From assembly GCA_001295935.1 (NCBI GenBank), contig LJHX01000024.1, forward strand, positions 1-54,346: a stretch of 54,346 bases of DNA, read 5' to 3'. This stretch comes from an alpha proteobacterium AAP81b (GTDB lineage: Bacteria > Pseudomonadota > Alphaproteobacteria > Sphingomonadales > Sphingomonadaceae). A model generated the notes under the pieces. It was given only the letters and a program-made list of their open reading frames with translations. It was not told the origin of the DNA and did no database searches. This document shows positions 36,835 through 46,584 of the stretch, piece by piece. The translations under genes and the position numbers were made by a program. Position 1 is the stretch's first letter, and the number at the start of each line of letters is the position of its first letter.

Positions 36835-36840
36835 GCGGCG

Positions 36841-38049
<1,209 letters not shown>

Positions 38050-38182
38050 GACGGACCCTGACATGGTGGGGTCCGCGTCCATAGCAGCAAAATTGCGCCG
38101 GACGGGAGGCTTTGCTGCCCGTCCGGCGAAATTATCTGCCCGGCGGCGCGCAACATTGCGCGCACAGCAGTTTAGGCCCGTT

Positions 38183-38587
38183 CTAGCGGCGCCGGCGCGG
38201 CGCCGAGGTGGCGCGGGCTTCCTGCGCCGCGGTCTGGCGGCACTGGTCGCGGCGGCGCGCGCTGCACGCCGGATAGCTCGCCGGCACCGGCTGCGCCATG
38301 GCGGCGCCACCGCTGGCCATGCCGCCCGGCTGGGCCATGCTGCCGCTGCTGCCCTGGTCGGTCGGCGTCGACATGGTGCCCGACGGCGACCCCGGCGATC
38401 CCGGCGCCATCATGCCGGGCTGCGGATTGGTCGGGCTTGTCGTGGTGGCGCCGCTGTTGGTCGTCGGGTCCATCATCGGGGCGCTTTCGCCCGGCGGCGG
38501 CGCGGCGGTCGAGCCGGGGGTGGTCTGGGCCAGCGCCGGGGCGCTGAGCAGCGCGGCGAGGGCGATCGCGATCCTTGCGCGGGTCAT
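38183..38587 (-). CDS. Small secreted low-complexity protein
   Basis: The 134-residue protein has a signal peptide (MTRARIAIALAALLSAPALA, cleaved before QTTPG). A region of Pro, Gly, Ser, Thr and Met with repeated PG/SG units follows (about residues 22-100). The short C-terminal part has two Cys (ACSARRRDQC) and ends in four Arg/Pro-rich basic residues. The start is supported by a near-perfect AAGGAGTGA ribosome site. No known domain was found. It may be an envelope or extracellular protein. Confidence 0.6.
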   Translation of the reverse strand: MTRARIAIALAALLSAPALAQTTPGSTAAPPPGESAPMMDPTTNSGATTTSPTNPQPGMMAPGSPGSPSGTMSTPTDQGSSGSMAQPGGMASGGAAMAQPVPASYPACSARRRDQCRQTAAQEARATSAPRRRR

Positions 38588-38768
38588 GGGGTCACTCCTT
38601 GTTGGGGCACCGGTTACGCTGATGCCTTCCCTCTAACCCGCAACTCCCGGCCATGTTTCGTCGCAGGCGATTCGGTCATCGCGCCTGCGCCGGGAGGCGC
38701 GCTACGCCGCAAGGGCTTGGCGGCAGCAGCGCAGGCGCCCATTATCGCTTGCCAGAGGAGACCGTATC

Positions 38769-40550
38769 ATGGCCGCCACCCCAGCAGAGCCGGGGCTTCC
38801 CGATCCCGCCCAGTCGCTCGAAGCCTTTCAGAAATGGACCGAACTCGCCGGCCGCGGCCAGCAGCTGATGCTCGAATTCTGGACGCGCGAAGCCGACAAG
38901 CTGCCGATTCCCGATCCGCTCGGGGTGATGGCGACCTGGCAGCGCGCCTCGGCGGCGCTGCTCGCCGATCCGCAGAAGCTGCTCGACCTTCAGCAGCGCT
39001 ACCTCACCGACGCGATGGCGCTGTGGCAGTCCTTCCTGCAGCCCGATACCGCGAAAAGCCCGGTCGCGGCGATCAAGGACAAGCGTTTCGCCAGCCCGGC
39101 GTGGCACGAGGCGCCGGCGTTCGATTTCGTCCGGCAATCCTATCTGCTCGCCAGCAACTATATCCTCGAGGGCAGCCAGCATCTCGACGGCCTCGATACG
39201 CATGAGCGCGCCAAGGCGCAGTTCCTGATCAAGCAGTTCGTCGATGCGATGTCGCCGTCGAACTTCGCGGCATTGAACCCCGAGGTGCTCAAAAAGACCG
39301 CCGAGAGCGGCGGCCAGAACCTGCTGAAGGGCCTTGAACATCTGCTCGATGACCTCAAGGCCGGCAAGATGCGGATGACCGACGAGCAGGCCTTCGAGGT
39401 CGGCCGCAACGTCGCGGCGACGCCGGGCAAGGTGGTTTTCGAGACACCGCTGTTTCAGCTGATCCAGTACAGCCCGACGACCGAGACGGTGTTCGCGACG
39501 CCGCTGCTGATCTTCCCGCCGTGGATCAACAAATTCTACATCCTCGACCTTACCCCCGAGAAAAGCTTCATCCGCTGGGCGGTGGCCGAGGGGCTGACGG
39601 TGTTCGTCGTCTCGTGGAAGAATGCCGACGCCAGCACCGGCGATGCCAGCCACGACACCTATGCGCAGGCGCAGCTGACCGCGATCGATACCGTTCTCGA
39701 AATCTGCGGCACGCCGTCGGCGCATCTCATCGGCTATTGCGTCGCCGGCACTTATCTTTCGGCGACGCTGGCGATTCTGGCGGCGCGCGGGCAGGCGGCC
39801 AAGGCGGCGAGCGCCACCTTCTTCACGGCGCAGGTCGACCTTTCCGACTGCGGCGACCTCAGCGTCTTCGTCGACGATGCCAGCCTCGCCACCATCGACC
39901 GGCTGACCGCCGACCAGCCTTGGCTCGACGGCCGCTACATGGCGACGACCTTCAACCTGCTGCGCTCGAACGACCTCATCTGGAACTATGTCGTCAACAA
40001 CTACCTGCTGGGCAAGGATTACTTCCCCTTCGACCTGCTTTACTGGAACGGCGACGCGACCAATGTGCCGGCGCGCTGGCACCGCCAGTATCTCGCCGAC
40101 ATCTATCGCGACAATCTGATGGTCAAGCCGGGCGGGCTGACCATCCTCGGCGTGCCCATCGACCTGACGACGGTGGCGACGCCGGCCTATATCCAGGGCG
40201 GCCGCGAGGATCACATCGCCCCGGCACGCTCGGCCTACAAGCTGACCGGGCAATTTGGTGGCGAAAAGCGCTTCGTGCTGGCGGGGTCGGGCCATATCGC
40301 CGGCGTCGTCAACCCGCCGACGTCGGGGAAATATCAATATTGGACGTCCGACACGCTGCCGGCGAAGTTCGACGACTTCGTCGCGGCGGCCAAGGAGACC
40401 AAGGGCAGCTGGTGGCCCGACTGGATCGCCTGGATAGCGCCGCGGTCGGGGGACAGGGTGCCGGCGCGGGTGCCCGGCAGCGGCGCCGATGGCGGCAAGT
40501 TCGGCATCATCGAGGCCGCCCCCGGGCGCTATGTGAAGGAACGCATTTAG
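38769..40550 (+). CDS. phaC: Class I polyhydroxyalkanoate synthase
   Basis: The 593-residue protein has the PHA synthase N-domain (residues about 10-250) and alpha/beta-hydrolase core. The lipase-like box is HLIGYCVAGTYLS with catalytic Cys324; Asp481 (GREDHIAP) and His509 (GSGHIAGVVNPP) complete the triad. The conserved WINKFYILDLTPEKSFIRW and SWKNADAS segments agree with class I enzymes, which polymerise 3-hydroxyacyl-CoA into storage granules. It has a GAGGAG ribosome site. Propionyl-CoA made by the enzymes at 10360-19545 could supply odd-chain precursors; that link is inference. Confidence 0.96.
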   Translation: MAATPAEPGLPDPAQSLEAFQKWTELAGRGQQLMLEFWTREADKLPIPDPLGVMATWQRASAALLADPQKLLDLQQRYLTDAMALWQSFLQPDTAKSPVAAIKDKRFASPAWHEAPAFDFVRQSYLLASNYILEGSQHLDGLDTHERAKAQFLIKQFVDAMSPSNFAALNPEVLKKTAESGGQNLLKGLEHLLDDLKAGKMRMTDEQAFEVGRNVAATPGKVVFETPLFQLIQYSPTTETVFATPLLIFPPWINKFYILDLTPEKSFIRWAVAEGLTVFVVSWKNADASTGDASHDTYAQAQLTAIDTVLEICGTPSAHLIGYCVAGTYLSATLAILAARGQAAKAASATFFTAQVDLSDCGDLSVFVDDASLATIDRLTADQPWLDGRYMATTFNLLRSNDLIWNYVVNNYLLGKDYFPFDLLYWNGDATNVPARWHRQYLADIYRDNLMVKPGGLTILGVPIDLTTVATPAYIQGGREDHIAPARSAYKLTGQFGGEKRFVLAGSGHIAGVVNPPTSGKYQYWTSDTLPAKFDDFVAAAKETKGSWWPDWIAWIAPRSGDRVPARVPGSGADGGKFGIIEAAPGRYVKERI

Positions 40551-40626
40551 GCGATAGTCTGTCGGCGGCGCGTATCGATCGGCGTATCTGTTGATTGCTT
40601 TTTCAAACCGATACCAGGGGGGTGTC

Positions 40627-42195
40627 ATGAAGAAGTTGGTCCGCGGCGGCGCCGCGCTGTCGTTCGTGCTGTTGCTCGGGGCGACGCCCGTGCCCGTCGC
40701 CGATCTGGTGCTGAAGGGCGGCACCATCCACGATGGCAGCAGCCGGCCGGCGTTCGTCGGCGATGTCGCCATCACCGGCGACCGGGTGACGTACGTCGGC
40801 AAGGCCGCGAAGCTGCGCGCCCGGCGCAGCATCGATGCCAGCGGCCTTATCGTCGCGCCGGGCTTCATCGACCCGCATACCCATGCCGATTTCACCGCCG
40901 CGGATGCGGCGCGCCGCCGGCTCGATCTCTGGCTGGCGCAGGGCGTTACCACCATTGTCACCGGCAATGATGGCGCCGGCAGCTTCGATGTCGCCGGCCA
41001 GACCCGCGCGCTGGCGGCGCGGCCGATCGGCCCCAATATGGCGTCGTTCGTCGGTTTTGGCGCCGTCCGCAAGGAAGTCGTCGGCGAAGGCGATGTCGCG
41101 CCGAACGCGGCGCAGCTGGCGCGGATGCAGGGGCTCGTCGCGCGTGCCATGTGCGACGGCGCGCTCGGGCTGTCCGCCGGGCTGTTCTACGCGCCGCAGA
41201 AATTCGCCAAGACCGACGAAGTCATCGCCGTGGCGCGCGAAGCCGCCAGGCGCGGCGGCTTCTACGACACCCATCAGCGCGACGAATCGAGCTATGGCAT
41301 CGGCCTGCTGGCGTCGGTCGACGAGGCGCTGCGCATCGGCCGCGAGGCCGGGATGCCGGTGCATTTCGCGCATCTGAAGGCGCTCGGCATCGATGTCCAC
41401 GGCCAGGCGCCGGCGGTGATCGCGCGGATCGCCGCGGCGCAGGCGGCGGGCCAGGCAGTGACCGCCGACCAATATCCCTACACCGCGAGCGGTTCGGGCC
41501 TCATCGCCTCGCTGCTGCCGGCCTGGGCGCTGGATGGCGGCATCACGGCGATCAAGGCGCGCATCGAGGACCCGGCGCAGCGCGACCGGCTGCGGCGCGA
41601 CATGGCCGACAATCTGCGGCGGCGCGGCGGCGCCAATGCGCTGCTGCTGACCTCGGCGGGGCGACCATGGACGGGCAAGCGCCTCGACGCCGTGGCGGCC
41701 GATTGGGGCGTCGATGCCATCGATGCGGCGTTGCGCATCATCCACGATGCTCCTGAGGGAAGTTCGGTCGCGTCGTTCAACATGATCGAGGCCGATATCG
41801 AAGCGCTGATGCGCCAGCCCTGGGTGGTCACCGGATCGGACGGCAGCGCCGGGCATCCGCGCATCGCCGGCACCTTCCCCTACAAATATGCGCGCTATGT
41901 CGTCGAACGAAAGACCATCCCGCTGGCGACCTTCATCCGCCAGTCGACGGGGCGCACCGCCGATCTGCTGGGGCTCGATCGCCGCGGCTATCTCCGCCCC
42001 GGCTGGTTCGCCGATGTCGTGGTGTTCGACCCGCGCCGCTTTGCGCCACGGTCGGATTATGTCAACCCCGAGGCGCTGGCGGTCGGCGTGACGACGCTGG
42101 TGGTCAACGGCCAGCTGGCGATCGATGGCGGCAAGCCCGCCACCAATCTGCCGGGGCGGGTGCTGCGGCGCTCGGCGGTACCGAACTGCACCTGA
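40627..42195 (+). CDS. N-acyl-D-amino acid deacylase (D-aminoacylase)-like amidohydrolase, exported
   Basis: The 522-residue protein starts at ATG 40627 behind a run of G's that serves as ribosome site; the ATG at 40591 lacks one. A signal peptide (VRGGAALSFVLLLGATPVPV) precedes an amidohydrolase fold: ADLVLKGGTIHDG, APGFIDPHTHADF (metal-binding HxH), HFAHLKALGIDVHG, and VTGSDGSAGHPR with the catalytic Asp. The C-terminus ends in GWFADVVVFDPRRF, typical of the family. These enzymes hydrolyse N-acyl-D-amino acids using zinc. Export suggests action on peptides or cell-wall material outside the cytoplasm. Confidence 0.87.
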   Translation: MKKLVRGGAALSFVLLLGATPVPVADLVLKGGTIHDGSSRPAFVGDVAITGDRVTYVGKAAKLRARRSIDASGLIVAPGFIDPHTHADFTAADAARRRLDLWLAQGVTTIVTGNDGAGSFDVAGQTRALAARPIGPNMASFVGFGAVRKEVVGEGDVAPNAAQLARMQGLVARAMCDGALGLSAGLFYAPQKFAKTDEVIAVAREAARRGGFYDTHQRDESSYGIGLLASVDEALRIGREAGMPVHFAHLKALGIDVHGQAPAVIARIAAAQAAGQAVTADQYPYTASGSGLIASLLPAWALDGGITAIKARIEDPAQRDRLRRDMADNLRRRGGANALLLTSAGRPWTGKRLDAVAADWGVDAIDAALRIIHDAPEGSSVASFNMIEADIEALMRQPWVVTGSDGSAGHPRIAGTFPYKYARYVVERKTIPLATFIRQSTGRTADLLGLDRRGYLRPGWFADVVVFDPRRFAPRSDYVNPEALAVGVTTLVVNGQLAIDGGKPATNLPGRVLRRSAVPNCT

Positions 42196-42208
42196 CGGTT
42201 GCGCGGCG

Positions 42209-43717
42209 CTATTCGGCGGCCTCGGCGAAGCTTGGCGACGCGGCGGCGACGGGCCTCGCGCCGAACACCATCTCGTCGGTGACGGGACCCTCGCGCAGTT
42301 CCTTGCGGTCGTATTTGTAGTTGGCGGTGACGATCCAGGGCGCGCGGTTGCCCGATTTCGGTTGGGCGTCGGCGCCGCGTGCGACATAGCCCGAGGTCAG
42401 GTCCATCAGCACCCGCGCCGGGGTGACGTCGGGCCCCGGCGTCGGCGTCGCGATCGCCGTGCCGGTCGCCTTCATGTGATTGAGCAGCCGGCCGACATAT
42501 TCGGCGATCAGGTCCGATCGCAGCGTCCAGCTGGCGTTGATATAGCCGAAGCTCGCGGCGAGATTGGGGATGCCGGAGAACATCATCCCCTTGTAGGCGA
42601 GGCAGTCGGCGACGCGGCGCGGGCTGCCATCGACGCTGACCGCCATGCCGCCCAGCGCCTCGAGCTTGAGCCCGGTCGCCGCGACGACGATATCGGCTTC
42701 GAGCAGCGCCCCCGAGGCGAGGCGAATGCCGCCGGCTTCGAAGCGGGTGATGGTATCGGTGACGATATCGGCCTTGCCCGCCTTGATGGCGTCGAACAGG
42801 TCGGCGTCGGGCACCAGGCACAGCCGCTGGTCCCAGGGGTTGTAGCGCGGGCTGAAGTGCGTGCCCATGTCATAGCCCGCCGGCAGCAGCGGTTCGAGGC
42901 GCTTCATCAGCGCAGCTTTCACCTTCGCCGGGTTCTTGCGCGCCTGGCCATAGAACCACATGCCGAGCGTGACATTCTTCCAGCGGATGAGGTCGTAGGC
43001 GAGCTGCGCCGGCAGCAGCTTGCGCAGCACATCGGCGATCGCGTCCGACGACGGCCGGCTGACCATATAGGTCGGCGAGCGCTGCAGCATCGTCACCTGC
43101 GCCGCCGTCTCTGCCATGACCGGCATCAGCGTCACCGCCGTGGCGCCCGAGCCGATGATGACGACGCGCTTGCCGGCATAGTCAAGGTCCTCGGGCCAGA
43201 ATTGCGGGTGGATGATCTGCCCGGCGAAGTCGGCCTCGCCCGCCCAGGTCGGGCGGTAGCCTTCGGAATAGCTGTAATAGCCCGAGCACATGTAGAGGAA
43301 ATTGGCGCGGAAGGTCGCCGTGCCGCCGTCGCTGCGCGTCGCCGTCACCGTCCAGCGCGCCGCGGCCGAATCCCAGGCGGCAGCGGTGACCTTGCGGCCG
43401 AAATGGATGTGGCGGTCGATATCGTGCTCGGCGGCGGTTTCACGGATGTAGCTGCGGATCGACGGGCCGTCGGCGATCGCCTTCGCCGCGCGCCACGGCT
43501 TGAAGCGATAGCCGAGCGTGTACATGTCGCTGTCCGACCTGACACCGGGATAGCGGAACAGGTCCCAGGTGCCGCCGATCGCCTCGCGCCCCTCGACGAT
43601 GGCGAAGCTGCGATCGGGGCAGTCGCGCTTGAGGTGCACGGCGGCGCCGATCCCCGACAGGCCGGCGCCGACGATCAGCACATCGACATCGGCTTCACGG
43701 GTTTCGATGGCGGTCAC
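42209..43717 (-). CDS. Flavin-dependent monooxygenase, Baeyer-Villiger type
   Basis: The 502-residue protein starts at GTG 43717, supported by GGGAG. It has an N-terminal FAD fold (VDVLIVGAGLSGIGAAVHL), an NADPH fold (RVVIIGSGATAVTLMP), and between them FAGQIIHPQFWP, which matches the Baeyer-Villiger fingerprint FxGxxxHxxxW. The motif GTWDLFRYPGVRSDSDMYT is typical of this class. It inserts oxygen into ketones to give esters or lactones using NADPH and O2. A perfect palindrome lies 18 nt upstream of its start codon, suggesting TetR-type control, although no regulator gene is adjacent. Confidence 0.9.
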   Translation of the reverse strand: MTAIETREADVDVLIVGAGLSGIGAAVHLKRDCPDRSFAIVEGREAIGGTWDLFRYPGVRSDSDMYTLGYRFKPWRAAKAIADGPSIRSYIRETAAEHDIDRHIHFGRKVTAAAWDSAAARWTVTATRSDGGTATFRANFLYMCSGYYSYSEGYRPTWAGEADFAGQIIHPQFWPEDLDYAGKRVVIIGSGATAVTLMPVMAETAAQVTMLQRSPTYMVSRPSSDAIADVLRKLLPAQLAYDLIRWKNVTLGMWFYGQARKNPAKVKAALMKRLEPLLPAGYDMGTHFSPRYNPWDQRLCLVPDADLFDAIKAGKADIVTDTITRFEAGGIRLASGALLEADIVVAATGLKLEALGGMAVSVDGSPRRVADCLAYKGMMFSGIPNLAASFGYINASWTLRSDLIAEYVGRLLNHMKATGTAIATPTPGPDVTPARVLMDLTSGYVARGADAQPKSGNRAPWIVTANYKYDRKELREGPVTDEMVFGARPVAAASPSFAEAAE

Positions 43718-43734
43718 GGCAGCTCTCCCTTGCC

Positions 43735-43746
43735 GTTTACGTAAAC
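43735..43746. promoter_or_regulatory. Perfect 12-bp palindrome, probable regulator operator
   Basis: The sequence GTTTACGTAAAC is fully palindromic and lies just upstream of the monooxygenase start (43717), near the expected promoter or transcription start. TetR-type regulators often bind such sites. Confidence 0.55.
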
Positions 43747-43774
43747 TGGCACGGTGAGTGACGCAACCTGAGCC

Positions 43775-44281
43775 CTAGCGGCGCGGCATCCCCGGCATCT
43801 GCGGCGGCGGCCGGCGATCGCGGTCGCGGCGCGGCAGCTGCGCCTGATAGGCGACGAGGCAATGCTCGGTGCAATAGGGAAAGCCCGCCTGCGAAGCCTT
43901 GCCGCAGAAGTGGAAATCGGCGTCGCCCGGATGGCCGATCGGCCATTTGCAGACCTTCTCGCTCAGATCGAGCAGGGTCGTCTTGGCGGGCTTGCCTTTG
44001 GTGGCGACCTTCTTCGGCGCCGCCCGCGCGACCGGGGCGGAAGGGGCGGGGGCGGGTGCCACCGCAGCGACAGGCGGCGGTGTCGGCGGCGCAACCGCGG
44101 CTTCGCCTTCCTCGCCGGCCTTCACCGGCGACGGCCGCGCCTTCAGCCCGAGGCGGTGCGCCTTGCCGATCACGGCATTGCGGCTGACGCCTTCGCCGAG
44201 TTTTTCGGCAATCTGGCTCGCCGTCATGCCGGATTCCCAGCATTCCTTCAGCAATGCCATGCGCTCGTCGGTCCAGACCAT
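43775..44281 (-). CDS. gcrA: Cell-cycle regulator GcrA
   Basis: The 168-residue protein has the GcrA N-terminal DNA-binding helix-turn-helix: VWTDERMALLKECWESG, TASQIAEKLG and VSRNAVIGKAHRLGL. A Pro/Ala-rich linker (about residues 60-105) leads to the C-terminal domain with VCKWPIGHPGDADFHFCG and YCTEHC, whose Cys/His residues are conserved. GcrA works with sigma-70 at promoters bearing GANTC sites methylated by CcrM and is limited to alphaproteobacteria. ATG 44281 matches the family start; ATG 44284 is adjacent. It is divergent from the ABC-2 permease gene. Confidence 0.95.
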   Translation of the reverse strand: MVWTDERMALLKECWESGMTASQIAEKLGEGVSRNAVIGKAHRLGLKARPSPVKAGEEGEAAVAPPTPPPVAAVAPAPAPSAPVARAAPKKVATKGKPAKTTLLDLSEKVCKWPIGHPGDADFHFCGKASQAGFPYCTEHCLVAYQAQLPRRDRDRRPPPQMPGMPRR

Positions 44282-44392
44282 CATGCAACCTCAAGCGGGC
44301 GGACCCGCGCAACCTTCATGCCGGTCCGGTTGGTCCGACTTGCCGGGGGCGTCGTCGCGGCGCTAAGGCCCCTGTCAGGAAGGCCCTTTTCG

Positions 44393-45235
44393 ATGCAACA
44401 GCCCCTCATCCCGCCAAACAGCCCGACGCACCGGCACCCCGAACCGGGTGAGGTAGTGATTCCTTCGGTCAATTGGGAAGGATTGAAGACTTTGTATCTG
44501 AAGGAGGTGCGGCGCTTTTTCAAGGTGCAATTGCAAACCGTCTGGGCGCCGGCGATGACGACGCTGCTTTTCCTGGTGATTTTCAGCGTCGCGCTGGGCC
44601 GGGCGCGGACGACGATCCTCGGCGTGCCCTATGCCGATTTCCTCGGCCCCGGCCTTATCGTCATGGGCATGATCCAGAACGCCTTCGCCAATTCGTCGTC
44701 GTCGCTGCTCGTCGCCAAGATCCAGGGGTCGATCGTCGATGTGCTGATGCCGCCACTGTCGGCGGGCGAACTCGTCGCCGCCTATGTCGCGGGCGCGCTG
44801 ACCCGCGCCTGGCTGGTCGGTATCGCCGTCTGGGCGGTGATGCTGGTGGCGCCGGGGGTCGACGTGCCGATTCGCGATCCGCTGCTGGTTGTCTATTTCG
44901 GCACCATGGGGCCGGTGCTGCTGGCGCTGCTCGGCATCCTGACCGGCGTCTGGGCAGAAAAATTCGATCATGCCGCCGCCGTCACGAACTTCATAATCCA
45001 GCCGCTGACGCTACTTTCCGGCACCTTCTACGCCATCGATCGCGTCAACCCGTTGCTGCGCGATCTCAGCCATGCCAATCCGTTTTTCTACATCATCGAC
45101 GGTTTTCGCAGCGGATTCATCGGCCAGTCCGATGGCTTGCTCGGGCAGGGCGCGATCATCCTGCTCGTCGCCAATTTGCTGCTGACCTGGGCCTGCTATC
45201 GGGTGCTGCGCTCGGGGTGGCGGCTGCGCGCCTGA
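44393..45235 (+). CDS. ABC-2 type transporter permease (lone)
   Basis: The protein has 280 residues from ATG 44393. Six membrane helices are predicted after a cytoplasmic N-terminus that ends in LKTLYLKEVRRFFKVQLQTV. The layout (APAMTTLLFLVIFSVALG, GLIVMGMIQNAFANSS, LLSGTFYAIDRVNPLL, HANPFFYIIDGFRSGF) matches ABC-2 permeases related to NodJ/YadH polysaccharide or lipid exporters. No ATPase gene is adjacent, so the partner is encoded elsewhere or lost. The gene runs toward the RND efflux pair, 137 nt away. Confidence 0.85.
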   Translation: MQQPLIPPNSPTHRHPEPGEVVIPSVNWEGLKTLYLKEVRRFFKVQLQTVWAPAMTTLLFLVIFSVALGRARTTILGVPYADFLGPGLIVMGMIQNAFANSSSSLLVAKIQGSIVDVLMPPLSAGELVAAYVAGALTRAWLVGIAVWAVMLVAPGVDVPIRDPLLVVYFGTMGPVLLALLGILTGVWAEKFDHAAAVTNFIIQPLTLLSGTFYAIDRVNPLLRDLSHANPFFYIIDGFRSGFIGQSDGLLGQGAIILLVANLLLTWACYRVLRSGWRLRA

Positions 45236-45372
45236 CCGTCGTGGCAAAAGGCCGCCAGCCGCCGTGTCGTGGCACCGCCGCGCCGTGGCGGCGCTTGTTG
45301 GGCTTGTCATGGGTTGTTAGGGCGACAGGGGAAACCCGCCGACGCCGACGTAAAAGGCCTGTAGTAGCGCTG

Positions 45373-46584
45373 ATGAGATTGTCGCCCCTCCTGATCGTCG
45401 TCGGCCTTGCCGCGACACTCGCTGGCTGTGGCGGCGGCGGCGACGCCGGCAAGCCGCGCGCCCGGCCGGCGCAGCTCGTCGGTACCCAGCTCGCCAGCAC
45501 CGACGCCTTCGCGCCGCGCATCGAGGCGATCGGCACGGTGACGCCGCTGCAATCGGTCGCCGTCAAGGCGCGCGCCGATGGCCAGATCACCCGGATCTTC
45601 TTCCGCGAGGGCGATTTCGTCCGTGCCGGCCAGACGCTCTTCCAGCTCGACGACCGCGCCGCGCGCGCCGAACTCGCCCAGGCGCGCGCCGCGCTCGCCA
45701 CCGCCGAGGCGACATCGGCGCAGGCCAGCGCCGATTTCAAGCGCGCCCAGGCGCTGGTCAAGAACGGTTTCGTCTCGGGCGCCACCCTCGACAGCCGCCG
45801 CGCCGCGGCTCTGGGCGGCAGCGCCGGTATCGACAGCGCCCGCGCCGCGGTCAGCGCCGCGCAGACCCAGCTCAGCTATCTCGTCGTCCGCGCCCCGGTC
45901 AGCGGCCGCACCGGCGAGATCAATTTCCGCCTCGGCGCCAATGTCCGCGCCGCCGATACGCTGCCGCTCGTCACCATCAACCAGCTGTCGCCGATCCAGG
46001 TGCGCTTTCCGGTGCCGCCCGAGGCGATCGACGCGGTGCGAAGCGCCATGCGCAGCGGCGTCACCGTGACGGTGAGCAGCCGCGGCGTCGCGGCGGACAC
46101 CGCGGTCGATGGCGGCACCGCCGCCGCCGAAACGCCGATCGCCCGCGGGCGCCTCGCCTTTCTCGACAACAATGTCGATCCCGGCAACGGCAGCGTCGCC
46201 GCCAAGGCCGAATTCGCCAATGCCGACGACGCGCTGTGGCCGGGCGCCATCGTCACCATCCGCATGCCGCTCGCCAGCCCGCAACCGCGCATCGCGCTGC
46301 CCGAGGCGGCGGTCCAGGTCGGCCGCGACGCGCCCTTCGTCTGGCTGGTCGGCAAGGACAGCAAGGTCATGATGCGCGATGTCACCATCGCCGGCCGCGC
46401 CGATGGCCGCGTGTATCTCGCCGGCGGCGTTGCGCCGGGCGATCGCATCGTCACCGACACGCTCGCCAAGCTGAAACCCGGCGATCCGGTGCGGTTGAAG
46501 GCGCGTCCCGAAAATGCCTCGCGCGCGGCCGACGCCGCGCCCGCCGCGACGCCCGCCGCAGCGCCGGTGGTGCGCGGCGGATGA
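45373..46584 (+). CDS. RND efflux periplasmic adaptor (membrane fusion protein)
   Basis: The 403-residue protein has a lipoprotein signal ending in LAGCGGGG (lipobox). The fold order is lipoyl-like part (GTVTPLQSVAVKARADGQI), helical hairpin (EATSAQASADFKRAQALVKNGF region), second lipoyl half (YLVVRAPVSGRTGEI), beta barrel, and a membrane-proximal domain. It links the inner-membrane pump to an outer-membrane duct, in the MdtA/AcrA manner. ATG 45373 follows weak ribosome sequence. It overlaps the pump gene by 4 nt (ATGA). No outer-membrane factor is in the operon. Confidence 0.93.
   Translation: MRLSPLLIVVGLAATLAGCGGGGDAGKPRARPAQLVGTQLASTDAFAPRIEAIGTVTPLQSVAVKARADGQITRIFFREGDFVRAGQTLFQLDDRAARAELAQARAALATAEATSAQASADFKRAQALVKNGFVSGATLDSRRAAALGGSAGIDSARAAVSAAQTQLSYLVVRAPVSGRTGEINFRLGANVRAADTLPLVTINQLSPIQVRFPVPPEAIDAVRSAMRSGVTVTVSSRGVAADTAVDGGTAAAETPIARGRLAFLDNNVDPGNGSVAAKAEFANADDALWPGAIVTIRMPLASPQPRIALPEAAVQVGRDAPFVWLVGKDSKVMMRDVTIAGRADGRVYLAGGVAPGDRIVTDTLAKLKPGDPVRLKARPENASRAADAAPAATPAAAPVVRGG

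Noticed and set aside
45275-45305. GC-rich inverted repeat after the ABC-2 permease
   Set aside because: The stem is short and lacks a T-tract, so a terminator call was not supported.
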